Shown here: positions 26,187 to 35,502 of the stretch, piece by piece
How positions within the stretch are numbered: position 1 is the first letter of the stretch
How the letters are laid out: every line of letters begins with the position of its first letter
From: an uncultured Clostridia bacterium
GTDB lineage: Bacteria; Bacillota; Clostridia; Christensenellales; Borkfalkiaceae
Assembly (NCBI GenBank): GCA_947598205.1
Contig: CANQFB010000003.1
Location: 124,001 to 188,000, forward strand
DNA length: 64,000 nt
Direction: 5' to 3'
The notes under the pieces: generated by a model
Database searches by the model: none
Seen by the model: the letters and a program-made list of their open reading frames with translations, nothing else
What the model was told of the DNA's origin: nothing
Position numbers and translations under genes: made by a program

Positions 26187-29100
26187 TCATTTGCGGAAGT
26201 ATTTGACCGCACTCTCGAAGAGCTTCATATTGAATGCTCCCGGGATATTGCGGTAGAGCCCGCCGACAGCGGCGGAAGAGCGTCCCATTCTCCCGAAGAT
26301 CTTGCCGTCCGTGGATAGAAGGCCCTCGACGGCGAAGGGGTTCAAGGCGGGATCGGAGCGCATATCCGCCATGGCGTTGCCCTCGCGGTCGGCAAACTGC
26401 GTCATGATCTGCCCGCGTTCGGCGAGGGTGCGCGCCCTCTCCGCGGAGCAGAAAAACCTTCCCCCGCCGCATACGGGAATTCGGAAACTATCGCCCGCGT
26501 TCACGCCCGCAAGCCAAGGCGAATCGGCGGAAGCGACGCGGACAGTCGCGATGCGGAAGGCGCTCTCCCCCGAGGAAAATGCGGGGGCGTCGTCTGCGGG
26601 AAGGGAGACCTTTCCGCCCGGAAGGAGGCCGAGGCCGAGGAGCGCGCCGAACCCGACGCCCTCTCCCCCGATGAGCCCGCCGCGGCCCGAAGTGAGATCA
26701 AAAAGGGCCTCCGCGATCGCATCATCTTGCATGAATTTTACGATAAATCGGCTCAAACCGCAGACATGATCCCCCTCGATGCCGTCTGCGAGGAAGAAGA
26801 TCCCGCTCTCGCGGATGCGCTGTGCGAGCGCGGCGCGGCATTGCGCCAAATCTTCCGCGCGGCGGATTTCGACGGGGAACCGCTCCACCTTCGCCCCCGC
26901 TCTTTCAAAGGCCGCGGCGGCGTCTTCCGCGCCCGTCTGCCCTTGGAATACGGGCACGAGCGCAAGCGGCTTTTCGCACCGAGAGGGGCATATGTGCGCG
27001 TTCTTTTTCAAATATGTAACGTTTTCCGCCGAGGCGTTCCTCTCTCCCGAACGGTCGGGATCGGAGGCGGGCCTTCCCTCGAAGAGATCTTTGAGAACGA
27101 CGAGCGGGCATAGATCGAGCCCGCGCGCGACCGTCTCCGAAAGGGTGGTGCGGCCGATCTCAACACCCACATCGGTCTCGTCGTTGAGCTCGAGGATAAA
27201 CGCACCGAATTGGTAGCCGAAGACGCTCTCCATGGATACCATGTCCGAGAAACGGAAGCCGATTTCATTGCCGAGGCAACACTTCAGCACCCCTTCGGCG
27301 ACGCCTCCGCTTCCCAAGGCATACACGGCGAGCGCCTTATCCGCCCGCTTGAGCGCGGTGACGATCTTGCAATTTTTGATGAGAGAATGGGGAACGGGCA
27401 GACCGTTTTCGTCGTAAGAGGGGGCGAGCAGAACCACCCTGTGCCCCGCGCCCTTGAATTCGGGCGACGAAGCGTCCCGCTCGAGCCCGCTCGCGGCGGC
27501 GAAGGAACAGACGAGCGCGGAGCCCTTCCCCGAGAGGACGGTGTGTTCCGTTCCGAGCGCGGGCACGCCGAGATCGAGCTGGGCCTTGCATGCGCCGAGA
27601 AGGGCTTCGCACATCTTTTTTCCGAAATCTCCCTCCCCGCCGCGCGCAAACATGCCGTGCAGAAGGAGACGGATATCTTCCAACGCCGCGCCCGCGGCGA
27701 TGAGTTTGGTGACGCTCTCGACGACGGCGAGATATGCCCCGTGGAAGGGGCTCTCCTCCGTAAGAATGCGATCCCCGTCCCATGCGAGATAGGCGGCCTC
27801 GCCCTCCGAGAGGCGCATGATCGAAGCCTGCGCGGGAGAAGCGAAGTATTTTCCGCCGAAGGGCGCGAGCGTTGCGCGGCAGGAGAGGGCGTGGTCGTAC
27901 CGCTCAAAGACCCCCTTGGGCGAACGGTTTGCGCCGGAGGCGACGGCGCGCATGCCCGCCGCAAAATCGGCGGGACAGGGCTTTGCGGGCATGGCGGGAG
28001 CTCTTTCGCCAATCGTAATATGCCCCTTCGCGCCTCCATCTCTCAAGAATGCGGCGGAGAGGTTCGCGGCGATCTTTCCCCCCTCCCGCATGATGAAACG
28101 GGGAACTTCGGCGACGGTGGCGACGATGGCGGCAAAGAGCCCTTCCTCCTCCAGAAGGCGGACGAACCCCTCCACCTCGCGCGCTCCGACGACGACGGCC
28201 GCCCCATCCCGCGGGGAAAAGAGGGCTTGCAAAGCCTCCTTTCCGCTCCACATTGCGACGGCTGCGAGGTCGAGATCGACGCCCTCCGCGAGCATGGCCG
28301 CAGAGACGGCGATCCCCGCATAAAGCGTGCTTCCGCATTTTATCGAACGCCCCGCCTCCCTGCGGAGAAGGGGATAGAGCGCACTTTCCGCCCGAAGCCC
28401 TCTTCCGCCGACGAGGACGATCTTATCGCCGGGGACGGGGCTCTGCGGCGTCTCTTCAAGGCAGGGGGTGAGATATGCGCCGAGTTCGGTCTTGCCGCCC
28501 TGCGCCGCGCCGATCCCTGCGACCTCGCCGACGGCGACCTTGTCCATCGCAAGCCGCGCCGCCTCCCGCCTGTCGAGAAGGGCCTGTTCCCTCCTCTGCG
28601 CGGGCGTCTTTTCAGCTTCCGAAACGGCGTGAAGGCGTATCGCGCCATAGGAAGGCTTCCAAAGCGGCCTCCTCGCAGAAAGGGAGAAGGGAGGGTCGAT
28701 GGATGTGCGCGATGCGGCAGGGGAACGGCTCTTTATGAGCTGTGCGGGAAGCGTCTCGAGCGCGCCCGCCGTGAGCGGCCCCTCCCGCCCGAGTTCTCCG
28801 CGGGCAGAAAGAAGCGCGCCGATCGCCTCTCCGATCGCGCCGCCGCCCCGCACCTCTATCTCGGACGAAAGGACAACGGGGCGCAACCGAAAGAAGGCGT
28901 CGAAAAAGGTAAGTTCCATCTCGGTCGGGTCGCGGTATTCCGATCGGAAATAGTCCTGCACGAGGGCGATCTCCGAGCCGCCCATGTCGAGGCCCAACTT
29001 CTTCAAGAGCGCATCGAGGCCACCCATGTCTAAATCACGGAAGCCAAAAACGACTTCGCTCTCCCAAGAGACGGGCTCCTCTTTCTGGGCGGGAAGAATG

Positions 29101-29525
29101 CGGGATAAACTCCCCTCGCGCATCCTTCCCCCGCAAAAGACGAGTTCTTTTATGGCGGAAAGGTCCTCTTCGGAAATGTCCCCGTAGAGGGCGTAGAGCT
29201 TGGCGGAACGAACTTCGCCCACCACCTTCCCTTCCGCAAGAAGAAGGCAGCGCAGGGCCTCGGCCGCCTCGTCGGGCTCGCCCTCGGCGGGCTCTGCGGC
29301 AAAGATGCGCGCCCCAGAAAGATCGGCCCGCTCCATTGCGGCCGTCGTGTTGTCCGAAAGGGCCGCGGCCACGGCAGAGGGATCGTCGGCGTCGAAGTCG
29401 TAGCGATAGAGGATGCGGATATTTTTCACAGAAGAGATCTTTCCTCCCGCGGAGATCTCCCTGAAAAGTTCGGCGGCTTCACAGGCGTACGGCGGCTTTT
29501 TTTCTGCATAGATGCGGCGGATCAT
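26187..29525 (-). CDS. FGAM synthase (PurL) relative lacking all active-site motifs
   Basis: 1,112 residues, uninterrupted; single-chain Firmicutes PurL is about 1,230-1,260. The scaffold is clearly PurL: LVQDYFRSEYRDPTEMEL near 205, ESPFHGAYLAVVE, FGYQFGAFI, then an amidotransferase-like tail with SPWLAGVNAGDSFRIPV and NIPG...LFESAVKYF. But WSDHCRHTTF, NETHNHP and GKDSMSG are replaced or deleted, the nucleophile motif GICNGFQ reads GEGVGFG, and GHSER reads GRSSA, so the Cys-His-Glu triad is gone. It should not make FGAM or hydrolyse glutamine. ATG 29525 with GGAGGGA; its own promoter; no purine gene nearby. Possible roles: regulatory decoy, FGAM synthase partner or deamidase regulator; all inference. 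Confidence 0.85.
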   Translation of the reverse strand: MIRRIYAEKKPPYACEAAELFREISAGGKISSVKNIRILYRYDFDADDPSAVAAALSDNTTAAMERADLSGARIFAAEPAEGEPDEAAEALRCLLLAEGKVVGEVRSAKLYALYGDISEEDLSAIKELVFCGGRMREGSLSRILPAQKEEPVSWESEVVFGFRDLDMGGLDALLKKLGLDMGGSEIALVQDYFRSEYRDPTEMELTFFDAFFRLRPVVLSSEIEVRGGGAIGEAIGALLSARGELGREGPLTAGALETLPAQLIKSRSPAASRTSIDPPFSLSARRPLWKPSYGAIRLHAVSEAEKTPAQRREQALLDRREAARLAMDKVAVGEVAGIGAAQGGKTELGAYLTPCLEETPQSPVPGDKIVLVGGRGLRAESALYPLLRREAGRSIKCGSTLYAGIAVSAAMLAEGVDLDLAAVAMWSGKEALQALFSPRDGAAVVVGAREVEGFVRLLEEEGLFAAIVATVAEVPRFIMREGGKIAANLSAAFLRDGGAKGHITIGERAPAMPAKPCPADFAAGMRAVASGANRSPKGVFERYDHALSCRATLAPFGGKYFASPAQASIMRLSEGEAAYLAWDGDRILTEESPFHGAYLAVVESVTKLIAAGAALEDIRLLLHGMFARGGEGDFGKKMCEALLGACKAQLDLGVPALGTEHTVLSGKGSALVCSFAAASGLERDASSPEFKGAGHRVVLLAPSYDENGLPVPHSLIKNCKIVTALKRADKALAVYALGSGGVAEGVLKCCLGNEIGFRFSDMVSMESVFGYQFGAFILELNDETDVGVEIGRTTLSETVARGLDLCPLVVLKDLFEGRPASDPDRSGERNASAENVTYLKKNAHICPSRCEKPLALVPVFQGQTGAEDAAAAFERAGAKVERFPVEIRRAEDLAQCRAALAQRIRESGIFFLADGIEGDHVCGLSRFIVKFMQDDAIAEALFDLTSGRGGLIGGEGVGFGALLGLGLLPGGKVSLPADDAPAFSSGESAFRIATVRVASADSPWLAGVNAGDSFRIPVCGGGRFFCSAERARTLAERGQIMTQFADREGNAMADMRSDPALNPFAVEGLLSTDGKIFGRMGRSSAAVGGLYRNIPGAFNMKLFESAVKYFRK

Positions 29526-29581
29526 CCTTCCCTCCCCGAGGCGCACCGCGCCCCTTCCGATCGAACGTAAATTTCAGTCAT

Positions 29582-29611
29582 ATTATAATATAAAAGCGGC
29601 AAGACCGTCAA
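29582..29611 (-). promoter_or_regulatory. Sigma-A promoter of the PurL-like gene
   Basis: Minus strand: TTGACG (29606-29611), 18 nt, TATAAT (29582-29587); about 50-nt leader. No purine riboswitch or PurBox was seen. Confidence 0.7.
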
Positions 29612-29728
29612 GCGGCACATCAATTTTTTTATGAATTTTCGCCCCTTTCGGATCATTTGGGGCAAGGTGTTTTTTCTTCGGGAATGAACAGGCGGCCCGA
29701 TGCTTTTTCATCGCGTCATGCCGCCATA

Positions 29729-29752
29729 TAAAAATCCCCCAAGCGGGGGATC
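29729..29752 (-). terminator. Terminator of the XRE gene at 29778
   Basis: Minus strand: GATCCCCC / GGGGGAT stem with GCTT loop and TTTTTAT tail. Confidence 0.8.
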
Positions 29753-29777
29753 TTCAAATTCGGTCGGATCTCAAAGG

Positions 29778-30092
29778 TCAAAGCATCGACTTCATAAGAG
29801 CGATCATGCTCTTTTGTTGTTCGCGGCTCAAGCGATTCCAAATGCCGATGAGTTCTTTATGTTCTGAAACGTCATTCTCATCCATGAGAAAATTGATGAG
29901 GTTCGTCCCCAATGCGGAGCAAAGCGCGTCTAATACGGAGAGCGTCGGCGACGATCGCCTCTCGCGCCAATGGTAAAGCGCCATTGCGGATATTCCCGCC
30001 TCTTGCGCAAGTCCGTGGATCGAAAGCCCCTTCTCTTTCCGCAGGGCGTCTATCTTATCGTAGAGAGCTTTGCTATCGTAAATATCGATCAT
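29778..30092 (-). CDS. XRE-family regulator
   Basis: 104 residues. Helix-turn-helix at residues about 12-70 (LRKEKGLSIHGLAQEAGISAMALYHWRERRSSPTLSVLDALCSALGTNLINFLMDEN) and a 30-residue helical tail (ELIGIWNRLSREQQKSMIALMKSML) that probably dimerises. ATG 30092 with AGGTGAGAT upstream and a TATAAT box just before that (30111-30116 region). Downstream target is not evident; a palindrome AACCTATAGGTT lies 70 nt upstream. Confidence 0.88.
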   Translation of the reverse strand: MIDIYDSKALYDKIDALRKEKGLSIHGLAQEAGISAMALYHWRERRSSPTLSVLDALCSALGTNLINFLMDENDVSEHKELIGIWNRLSREQQKSMIALMKSML

Positions 30093-30140
30093 AATCTCAC
30101 CTATTTAATTTCATTATATAGACAGTTGGTGCAAAAATTC

Positions 30141-30174
30141 TAACCTGATGGGAAAATAATTTAACCTATAGGTT
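30141..30174. promoter_or_regulatory. Possible operator of the XRE gene at 29778
   Basis: Perfect palindrome AACCTATAGGTT (30163-30174), with a half-site TAACCTGATGG at 30141-30151. Position suggests autoregulation; unproven. Confidence 0.4.
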
Positions 30175-30204
30175 TATTTATAATAAAAAGTTGGTTGAAA
30201 AATA

Positions 30205-30360
30205 AGGTGATTCCTCGACAAGCTCGGAATGACGAATCAGAATGCATGCGGGGCGCAGTGACAAATCAGAATGCACGCGGGGCGCAGTGACAAATCAGAA
30301 TGCGCCCCACCTCAGTCACGCTCACGCGCGACAGCTCCTCCCCACGGAGGAGCCTTATCG
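30205..30360. repeat. 29-bp tandem repeat and dispersed repeat remnants
   Basis: AATCAGAATGCACGCGGGGCG-type unit starts at 30235, 30264 and 30293 (period 29). A family A half-element (GGTGATTCCTCGACAAGCTCGGAATGAC, 30206-30233) precedes and a family B/C remnant (CTCCTCCCCACGGAGGAG) follows. No spacers vary, so this is not a CRISPR array. Confidence 0.75.
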
Positions 30361-30383
30361 CGTTCCATATTCGAGGTCTTGCC

Positions 30384-31184
30384 TCATCTTTGGTTGAATT
30401 TTTTTCTGACGAACCAATCGGTGACGCGCTCGGGGAGCATCTTATTCACATAGCGGAGGAAGTTGTATTTCCCGCTCACCGCCGAGACGGGGGGCGGATT
30501 GCGCTTTGAAGCGAGCTTCAAGACGGCCTCCGCGACGAGCGAGGGACTCATGCCGCCCTGTTCCATATTGGCGAGCGCGGCGGAGGCCTTCTTCACCGAA
30601 GGGGAATAGGAAAGGCTCTCTTCCTCGCTATAGACCCTCCTGTTGTAGGTAAAATCGGTGGCCGTTCCCGCGGGGAGAAGAGCGCTCACCCGCACGCCGT
30701 GGGGGCGGAGCTCCATATCCGCCTCGCGTGCCAGCATCGAGAGAGCGGCCTTGGAGGAGGAATAGAAACTATCGTAGGGAATGGGCATGTCGCCGCCCAG
30801 AGAACCGACGAGGATCGCCCTTCCGCCCCTCCGTTTCAGGAAGGGGGCCGCCGCGCGGAGCGCTTCCACCGCGCCGAAGTAATTGACCTCGAAGAGATAC
30901 CGATAGTCTCCGCTCCTCGCGTATTCGATGGGCGCGGCCATGGAAAAACCCGCCGAATAGACGAAGAGGTCGATCGCCCCCGCCTCCTCGCCGACGCTCT
31001 TCACTGCCCGCGCGATCTCTCCCTCGAGGGCGGCGTCTGCCGAAAAACTCTTGATACGGTCTCCCTTGAAGGGCGTGCGCGAGACGTTGAAGACGCGATA
31101 CCCCTTCGAGAGGAGCTTTAAGGCCGTCTCCCGCCCGATGCCTGAGGAGCCGCCGACGACGACTGCGGTGCGTCTTGCAGACAT
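30384..31184 (-). CDS. Short-chain dehydrogenase/reductase
   Basis: 266 residues from ATG 31184. Classical SDR: NAD(P)-binding VVGGSSGIGRET (about 9-20), NVSRTPFK at the end of beta2 (Arg suggests NADP), VYSAG, VGSLGG, catalytic YSSSK with the SDR Tyr-X3-Lys spacing and a Ser in the preceding strand, PAGTATDF. C-terminal VRKKFNQR is basic. No Shine-Dalgarno precedes this ATG; in-frame ATGs at 31286 and 31304 would add 34-40 charged residues of low complexity, also without clear sites. Substrate unknown. Divergent from the polysaccharide deacetylase with a very stable hairpin between. Confidence 0.88.
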   Translation of the reverse strand: MSARRTAVVVGGSSGIGRETALKLLSKGYRVFNVSRTPFKGDRIKSFSADAALEGEIARAVKSVGEEAGAIDLFVYSAGFSMAAPIEYARSGDYRYLFEVNYFGAVEALRAAAPFLKRRGGRAILVGSLGGDMPIPYDSFYSSSKAALSMLAREADMELRPHGVRVSALLPAGTATDFTYNRRVYSEEESLSYSPSVKKASAALANMEQGGMSPSLVAEAVLKLASKRNPPPVSAVSGKYNFLRYVNKMLPERVTDWFVRKKFNQR

Positions 31185-31319
31185 GGTATGCTCGGAATGC
31201 GCCGTGGCGGGCAAACTCTCCCGCCCCTCTTCTTGCTTTTTTTGTTCGCTTTCCTCTTTGGTCGGCACCGATCTTTCCTGTTTCATGCCATGAGTATGTC
31301 TCATCTTTTGGGAAGTATG

Positions 31320-31356
31320 CGCGCGCCGCCCGCACTTTTTTTGCGGGCGGCGCGCG
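31320..31356. promoter_or_regulatory. 15-bp GC hairpin between divergent SDR and deacetylase genes
   Basis: Perfect arms CGCGCGCCGCCCGCA (31320-31334) and TGCGGGCGGCGCGCG (31342-31356) with a CTTTTTT loop, 35 nt before the deacetylase ATG. Confidence 0.6.
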
Positions 31357-31391
31357 TTCATAATCACAAGAATTCGGCGCAAACTTACGGT

Positions 31392-32075
31392 ATGCTGAAA
31401 AGAAATAAATTCCTCATCCTTGCGGCGTTCACGGCCGTTCTGATGCTCCTTGCCCATCTCGGCGGGCGGGCGGCTTCGGCCGCGCCCGCCTTCACCTTTG
31501 CGGAAGAGGCGCGGGAGGTCTATCTCACCTTCGACGACGGGCCGAGCACCGTTGTGACGGGCAAGATCCTCGACACCTTGAAGCGGGAGGGCGTGAATGC
31601 CACCTTCTTCATCGTCGGCGACAGGATCGGCGGACGGGAGGAAGTGTTGAAACGGTTGGCGGCAGAGGGCCACAGCATCGGCGTGCATTCCCAGACGCAT
31701 TGTTACGGTGCGATCTATTCTTCGCCCGAGGCCCTGATCGAAGACGTGAAGGCATGTGCGGCGCTCATCGAGAAGACGACGGGCGTCCGCCCCCGTCTCT
31801 ACCGCTTCCCCGGGGGCGGGAGGCATCCGCGGGAGGAGGCCCTGCTCGGGGAGATGGGCTACCGCATCATTTGGTGGAATGCGGTGAACGGCGATTCGGA
31901 GATCGCCCATGCGGATGCGAAGACGCTCGCCGAGACGGCGGTCAGGACGGCCGAGGGGAAAAAGCGGGTCGTCCTCCTCATGCACGACCGCGCCGATTGC
32001 CGCGCTACCGCAGAGGCCCTTCCCGCAATCATCTCTGCCTTTCGCGAACAGGGATGCGTCTTTCGCGCCTTTTGA
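31392..32075 (+). CDS. Secreted polysaccharide deacetylase (NodB domain)
   Basis: 227 residues. An N-terminal membrane/signal segment (about 8-30, ending AASA-A) exports it. NodB carbohydrate esterase 4 motifs: TFDDGPS (catalytic Asp and metal Asp), HSQTH (metal His pair), RFPGGG (groove wall), and LLMHDR near the C-terminus (motif 5 His). Likely removes acetyl groups from peptidoglycan or surface glycans, as PgdA/PdaA do. ATG 31392 has no clear ribosome site. The 3' end overlaps the convergent P-type ATPase gene by 47 nt. Confidence 0.92.
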   Translation: MLKRNKFLILAAFTAVLMLLAHLGGRAASAAPAFTFAEEAREVYLTFDDGPSTVVTGKILDTLKREGVNATFFIVGDRIGGREEVLKRLAAEGHSIGVHSQTHCYGAIYSSPEALIEDVKACAALIEKTTGVRPRLYRFPGGGRHPREEALLGEMGYRIIWWNAVNGDSEIAHADAKTLAETAVRTAEGKKRVVLLMHDRADCRATAEALPAIISAFREQGCVFRAF

Positions 32076-34644
32076 GGGGCTTCGCCCTCCGCCCGAGGCG
32101 GCAAACCGCCCTGTAGAGCCCCCCGATGGGGACGATGGCCGCGGAGAGCCCGAGAGAGAGCGCCCATTGCAGGGGGGTGAGCGCCGTGAGATCGAAGAGA
32201 ACGCGGACGGGCGGAAGGACGACGAGGAGGACGGAGAGCAGGACGCCGATCCCCACCGTAAGGAGCAAGATCTTGTTGGAAAAGGGCTTCGGGCGGGAGA
32301 GCCCGTCTTCCCTGCGCACGTTGAAGGCGTGCATGAGCTCGAGCCCCGAGAGCGTGACGAAGGCCATGGTGCTTGCAACGGCGTTCCCCCACGCCCCGAC
32401 CGCGCAGACGTACATCGCAACGAGGATGGCCGTCTGGGCCGCGCCGAAGAAGGCGATGCGGAAGAGGGACTGCCGCGAAAAGATCTCCCTGTCGGAGACG
32501 GGGGGCATCCGCATTGCGCCCTCCGTCCTTTCCACGCCCAAGGCGAGGACGGGCAGGGAATCGGTGATGAGATTGACCCATAAAAGCTGTGTAGAGGTGA
32601 GAAAATCGTACTTCCACAAAAAGAGGGAGACGATGAGCACGCTCAAGACTTCGGCGAGGTTGGTCGCGAGGAAGAAGGAGATGGTCTTCTTGATGTTATA
32701 GAAGACGTTCCGCCCCTCCTCGACGGCCTTCACGACGGTGGAAAAATCGTCGTCGGCGATCACGACGTCGGCGGCATTTTTGGTGACGTCGGTGCCCGAT
32801 CCCATCGCGACGCCGATGTCGGCGGCCTTCAGCGCGGGGGCGTCGTTCACCCCGTCCCCCGTCATGGCGACGATCTCACCGCCCGCCTTGAGCGCGCGGA
32901 CGATCTCCGATTTATGCCCCGGGGAGACGCGCGCATACACGCTGTACCGATTGGCCCGCCGCGTGAATTCCTCCTCGCCCATCGCGTCGAGCTCCTCCCC
33001 CGTGACCACCTCAGAGAAGGAAGATGCGATCCCGAGGCGGGAGGCGATTGCAAAAGCCGTCTCGGGGCTGTCGCCCGTGATCATCACCGTCTTCACGCCC
33101 GCCTGCCCGCATGAGGCGACGGCCTCGCGCGCCCCCTCCTTGGGGGGATCGAACATGGCGGCAAGCCCGATGAACGTAAGCCCCTCTTCGCGCGCATCTT
33201 TCCCGTAGGCGAAGCCTAAAACGCGCATGGCCTCCCCCGCATATTCGGCCGCCTTTTTCTTGATTTCCGAGCGATATACCTCGGACATGGGTATCTCGCC
33301 GCTCTCCGTGAGAAGTTTTACACACCGCCTGAGGAGGACGTCCGCCCCGCCCTTCACATATAGCCTCGTCCCGCCCGCGCTCTCGCAAAGAACGCTCATC
33401 ATCTTGCGTTCGGAGGAAAAGGGCGTGCCGCCCGATGCGCGGCAGGGGAAGGAGAAATTCTCGCGGTCGGCATACTCGAGGAGGGCGATCTCGGTGGGGT
33501 CGCCGATGTAGCTCCCCGCACTCCCCTTGACGGAGTGGCAGGCGCGGATACAGCGCAGAAGTTCCCGTCTGCACCCCTCTCCGCCCGCCGCGCCGAAGCC
33601 GACGGCGACGCTCTCCACCGTCATGCGGTTCTTTGTGAGCGTGCCCGTCTTATCCGAACAGATGACGGTGCAACTTCCGAGCGCCTCCACCGCGGAGAGT
33701 TTGCGCATGACGGCGCGGCTCTTCGCCATCCGCTGGACGCCCATCGCCAGAATGACGGTGACGACCGCCCCCATTCCCTCGGGAATGGCCGCGACGGCGA
33801 CGGCGACGGCCGCCATGAGATTTTGCAAAAGAGAGAGCCTTCTCGCGAGCATGCCCCCCGCAAAGAGGATGAGGGCGACGATGAGGACGGCTATCGTGAT
33901 GATCTTGCCGAGCTTGGCGATCGTCTTATCGAGCGGGGAAGGGGCGGGGGCTTTTTCGTGCAGAAGGGCGGCGATACGGCCCATTTCGGTATCCATTCCG
34001 CACGCAACGGCGACGCACCGCGCCCTGCCCTTCACGCAGAACGTGGAAAAGAAGGCGGTGTTCCTGCGGTCGGAGAGGGAATTCTTTTCGACGACGCAAT
34101 CATATTTTTTGACGGGAACGCTCTCGCCCGTGAGCGCAGATTCGTCGCAACGGAAGTTTTCGCTCGAGAGGATGCGGCAGTCGGCGGGGATGCGGTCGCC
34201 CTCCTCGACCTCCACGACGTCCCCCACGACGAGTTCCTCCGCGTCGATCTTGATGAGCTTTCCGTCGCGGACCACCTTTGCCTCGCACTTGGAGAGCTTT
34301 TTCAGGTGTGCGATGGCGGCGTCCGCGCGGTACTGTTGCAGAAAGCCGACGACTGCGTTGAGGAGGATCACGAGGAGGAGGATGGCGGTATCGGCGAGCT
34401 CGCTCCTCTCCCCCGTGAAGAAGGCGAGCGCACCGGAGAGGGCGGCCGCCGCGATGAGGATCAGCGTCATGAGATCTTTGAACTGCGCAAAAAAGAGCAT
34501 GAGTTTGCTCTTTTTCTTCCCCTCTTTCAAGGCATTCCTGCCGTTTTGTTGCAGGCGAAGGGCGGCCTCCGCGGCGCTCAATCCCCCCTCCCCGCCTCCG
34601 ACGCGCTTCAACGCCTCCTCTTTCGGCAATCTGTATTGTTCCAT
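32029..34644 (-). CDS. P-type ATPase, SERCA/PMCA-like calcium pump
   Basis: 871 residues. N-terminal cation-ATPase domain, TGES (actuator, about 165), [10 protein letters not shown] in M4, phosphorylated Asp in SDKTGTLTK (about 328), [11 protein letters not shown] (nucleotide domain), [11 protein letters not shown] hinge, and [13 protein letters not shown] in M6 with the Asn and Asp used for Ca2+ in SERCA site II. Ten membrane segments. Exports Ca2+ (possibly Mn2+). ATG 34644; no Shine-Dalgarno or clear promoter was found. The 3' end overlaps the deacetylase gene on the other strand. Confidence 0.93.
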   Translation of the reverse strand: MEQYRLPKEEALKRVGGGEGGLSAAEAALRLQQNGRNALKEGKKKSKLMLFFAQFKDLMTLILIAAAALSGALAFFTGERSELADTAILLLVILLNAVVGFLQQYRADAAIAHLKKLSKCEAKVVRDGKLIKIDAEELVVGDVVEVEEGDRIPADCRILSSENFRCDESALTGESVPVKKYDCVVEKNSLSDRRNTAFFSTFCVKGRARCVAVACGMDTEMGRIAALLHEKAPAPSPLDKTIAKLGKIITIAVLIVALILFAGGMLARRLSLLQNLMAAVAVAVAAIPEGMGAVVTVILAMGVQRMAKSRAVMRKLSAVEALGSCTVICSDKTGTLTKNRMTVESVAVGFGAAGGEGCRRELLRCIRACHSVKGSAGSYIGDPTEIALLEYADRENFSFPCRASGGTPFSSERKMMSVLCESAGGTRLYVKGGADVLLRRCVKLLTESGEIPMSEVYRSEIKKKAAEYAGEAMRVLGFAYGKDAREEGLTFIGLAAMFDPPKEGAREAVASCGQAGVKTVMITGDSPETAFAIASRLGIASSFSEVVTGEELDAMGEEEFTRRANRYSVYARVSPGHKSEIVRALKAGGEIVAMTGDGVNDAPALKAADIGVAMGSGTDVTKNAADVVIADDDFSTVVKAVEEGRNVFYNIKKTISFFLATNLAEVLSVLIVSLFLWKYDFLTSTQLLWVNLITDSLPVLALGVERTEGAMRMPPVSDREIFSRQSLFRIAFFGAAQTAILVAMYVCAVGAWGNAVASTMAFVTLSGLELMHAFNVRREDGLSRPKPFSNKILLLTVGIGVLLSVLLVVLPPVRVLFDLTALTPLQWALSLGLSAAIVPIGGLYRAVCRLGRRAKPLKRRERRIPVRERQR

Positions 34645-34682
34645 ACGGATAGCGTATGAAGAGCGGGGCGCATTTATGATAG

Positions 34683-34710
34683 AAAAGGGCGGGGCAAAAT
34701 TGCCCCGCCC
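34683..34710 (-). terminator. Terminator of the metallophosphoesterase gene
   Basis: Minus strand: perfect GGGCGGGGCAA / TTGCCCCGCCC stem and TTTTC tail, 13 nt past the stop. Confidence 0.9.
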
Positions 34711-34722
34711 GCTACGGCTCTT

Positions 34723-35415
34723 TTACAGGATCTCCGTGAGCGAAAATTTCGTCTTATCGCAGGAAGTGAGGAAGTAGCCGATGCCCGCCTTCTCGCTCTT
34801 CAAGGGGAAAAATCCCGCCCCGTGCAAGTGCCCGAAGACCACCATGTCGGCGTTGTTCGCCTCGAAAAGCTCGGTAAAGAGGGTATCTTCCCGCTTCGCG
34901 TTGAAGGGAGGGAAGTGGATCAGCACGATGAGTTTATCCCCCTCCGCGCGCACCTTCTCCGCCTCTTTGAAGGCAAGTTTGAACCGCTCTGCCTCCCGCA
35001 GATAGAGTTTGGTATCGTGCTCGGTGAAATCGGCGCTCCCCGGGACCGTCCACCCCCGCGACCCCGCGACGACGAGCCTGCCGATCTTCACGCAGTCGTT
35101 TTGCAGAAAATGAAAGCGGGGCGGAGCGGCCGCACGGACGCGCGAGATGCCGTTCCACCAGAAGTCGTGATTGCCGCGGACGAAGACCTTCTCCCCGGGG
35201 AGATCGGCAAGGGATAACACGTCGAACATGCCTTCCTCGAACTTCATCCCCCACGACGTATCGCCGCCGAGAAGCACGACGTCCTCCTCCTTCACCTTCT
35301 CCAGCCAATCGCGCCTGATCTTTTCAAAGTGCCCCTCCCATTCGGGCCCGAAGACGTCCATCGGCTTATCCGACATGCCCGAGAGGTGCAGATCGCTGAT
35401 TGCAAACACTTTCAT
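34723..35415 (-). CDS. Calcineurin-like metallophosphoesterase
   Basis: 230 residues. Dinuclear metal phosphoesterase motifs in order: ISDLHLSG (Asp-X-His, residues 6-11), LLGGDTSW (GD), VRGNHDFWW (GNHD), LIHFPPF (His) and FGHLHGAG (GHxH). Of the YkuE/YfcE-like cytosolic type; the substrate is not predictable. ATG 35415 is chosen since FAISDLHL follows directly; the TATAAT of a good promoter ends 10 nt before it, leaving a 3-4 nt leader without Shine-Dalgarno. The first 17 codons plus the promoter are duplicated at 36027-36150. Confidence 0.92.
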   Translation of the reverse strand: MKVFAISDLHLSGMSDKPMDVFGPEWEGHFEKIRRDWLEKVKEEDVVLLGGDTSWGMKFEEGMFDVLSLADLPGEKVFVRGNHDFWWNGISRVRAAAPPRFHFLQNDCVKIGRLVVAGSRGWTVPGSADFTEHDTKLYLREAERFKLAFKEAEKVRAEGDKLIVLIHFPPFNAKREDTLFTELFEANNADMVVFGHLHGAGFFPLKSEKAGIGYFLTSCDKTKFSLTEIL

Positions 35416-35425
35416 AACAGCTCTC

Positions 35426-35454
35426 ATTATACCACGCCCGCCTCGGGATTGCAA
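35426..35454 (-). promoter_or_regulatory. Sigma-A promoter of the metallophosphoesterase gene
   Basis: Minus strand: TTGCAA (35449-35454), 17 nt, TATAAT (35426-35431). A second identical promoter sits at 36087-36115 in the duplicated copy. Confidence 0.8.
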
Positions 35455-35502
35455 GCAAAAGAATGTAAGCGCAAGCCTTCCCCTTCCCAATGGGGGAAGC
35501 TG

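Noticed and set aside
30235..30310. Possible CRISPR array (29-bp period)
   Set aside because: The repeat is tandem with no unique spacers, and no cas genes are present.
30384..32420. 678-codon minus-strand frame containing the SDR
   Set aside because: The part beyond about 31304 is antisense to the polysaccharide deacetylase and has no domain; the SDR starts at 31184 (or at most 31304).
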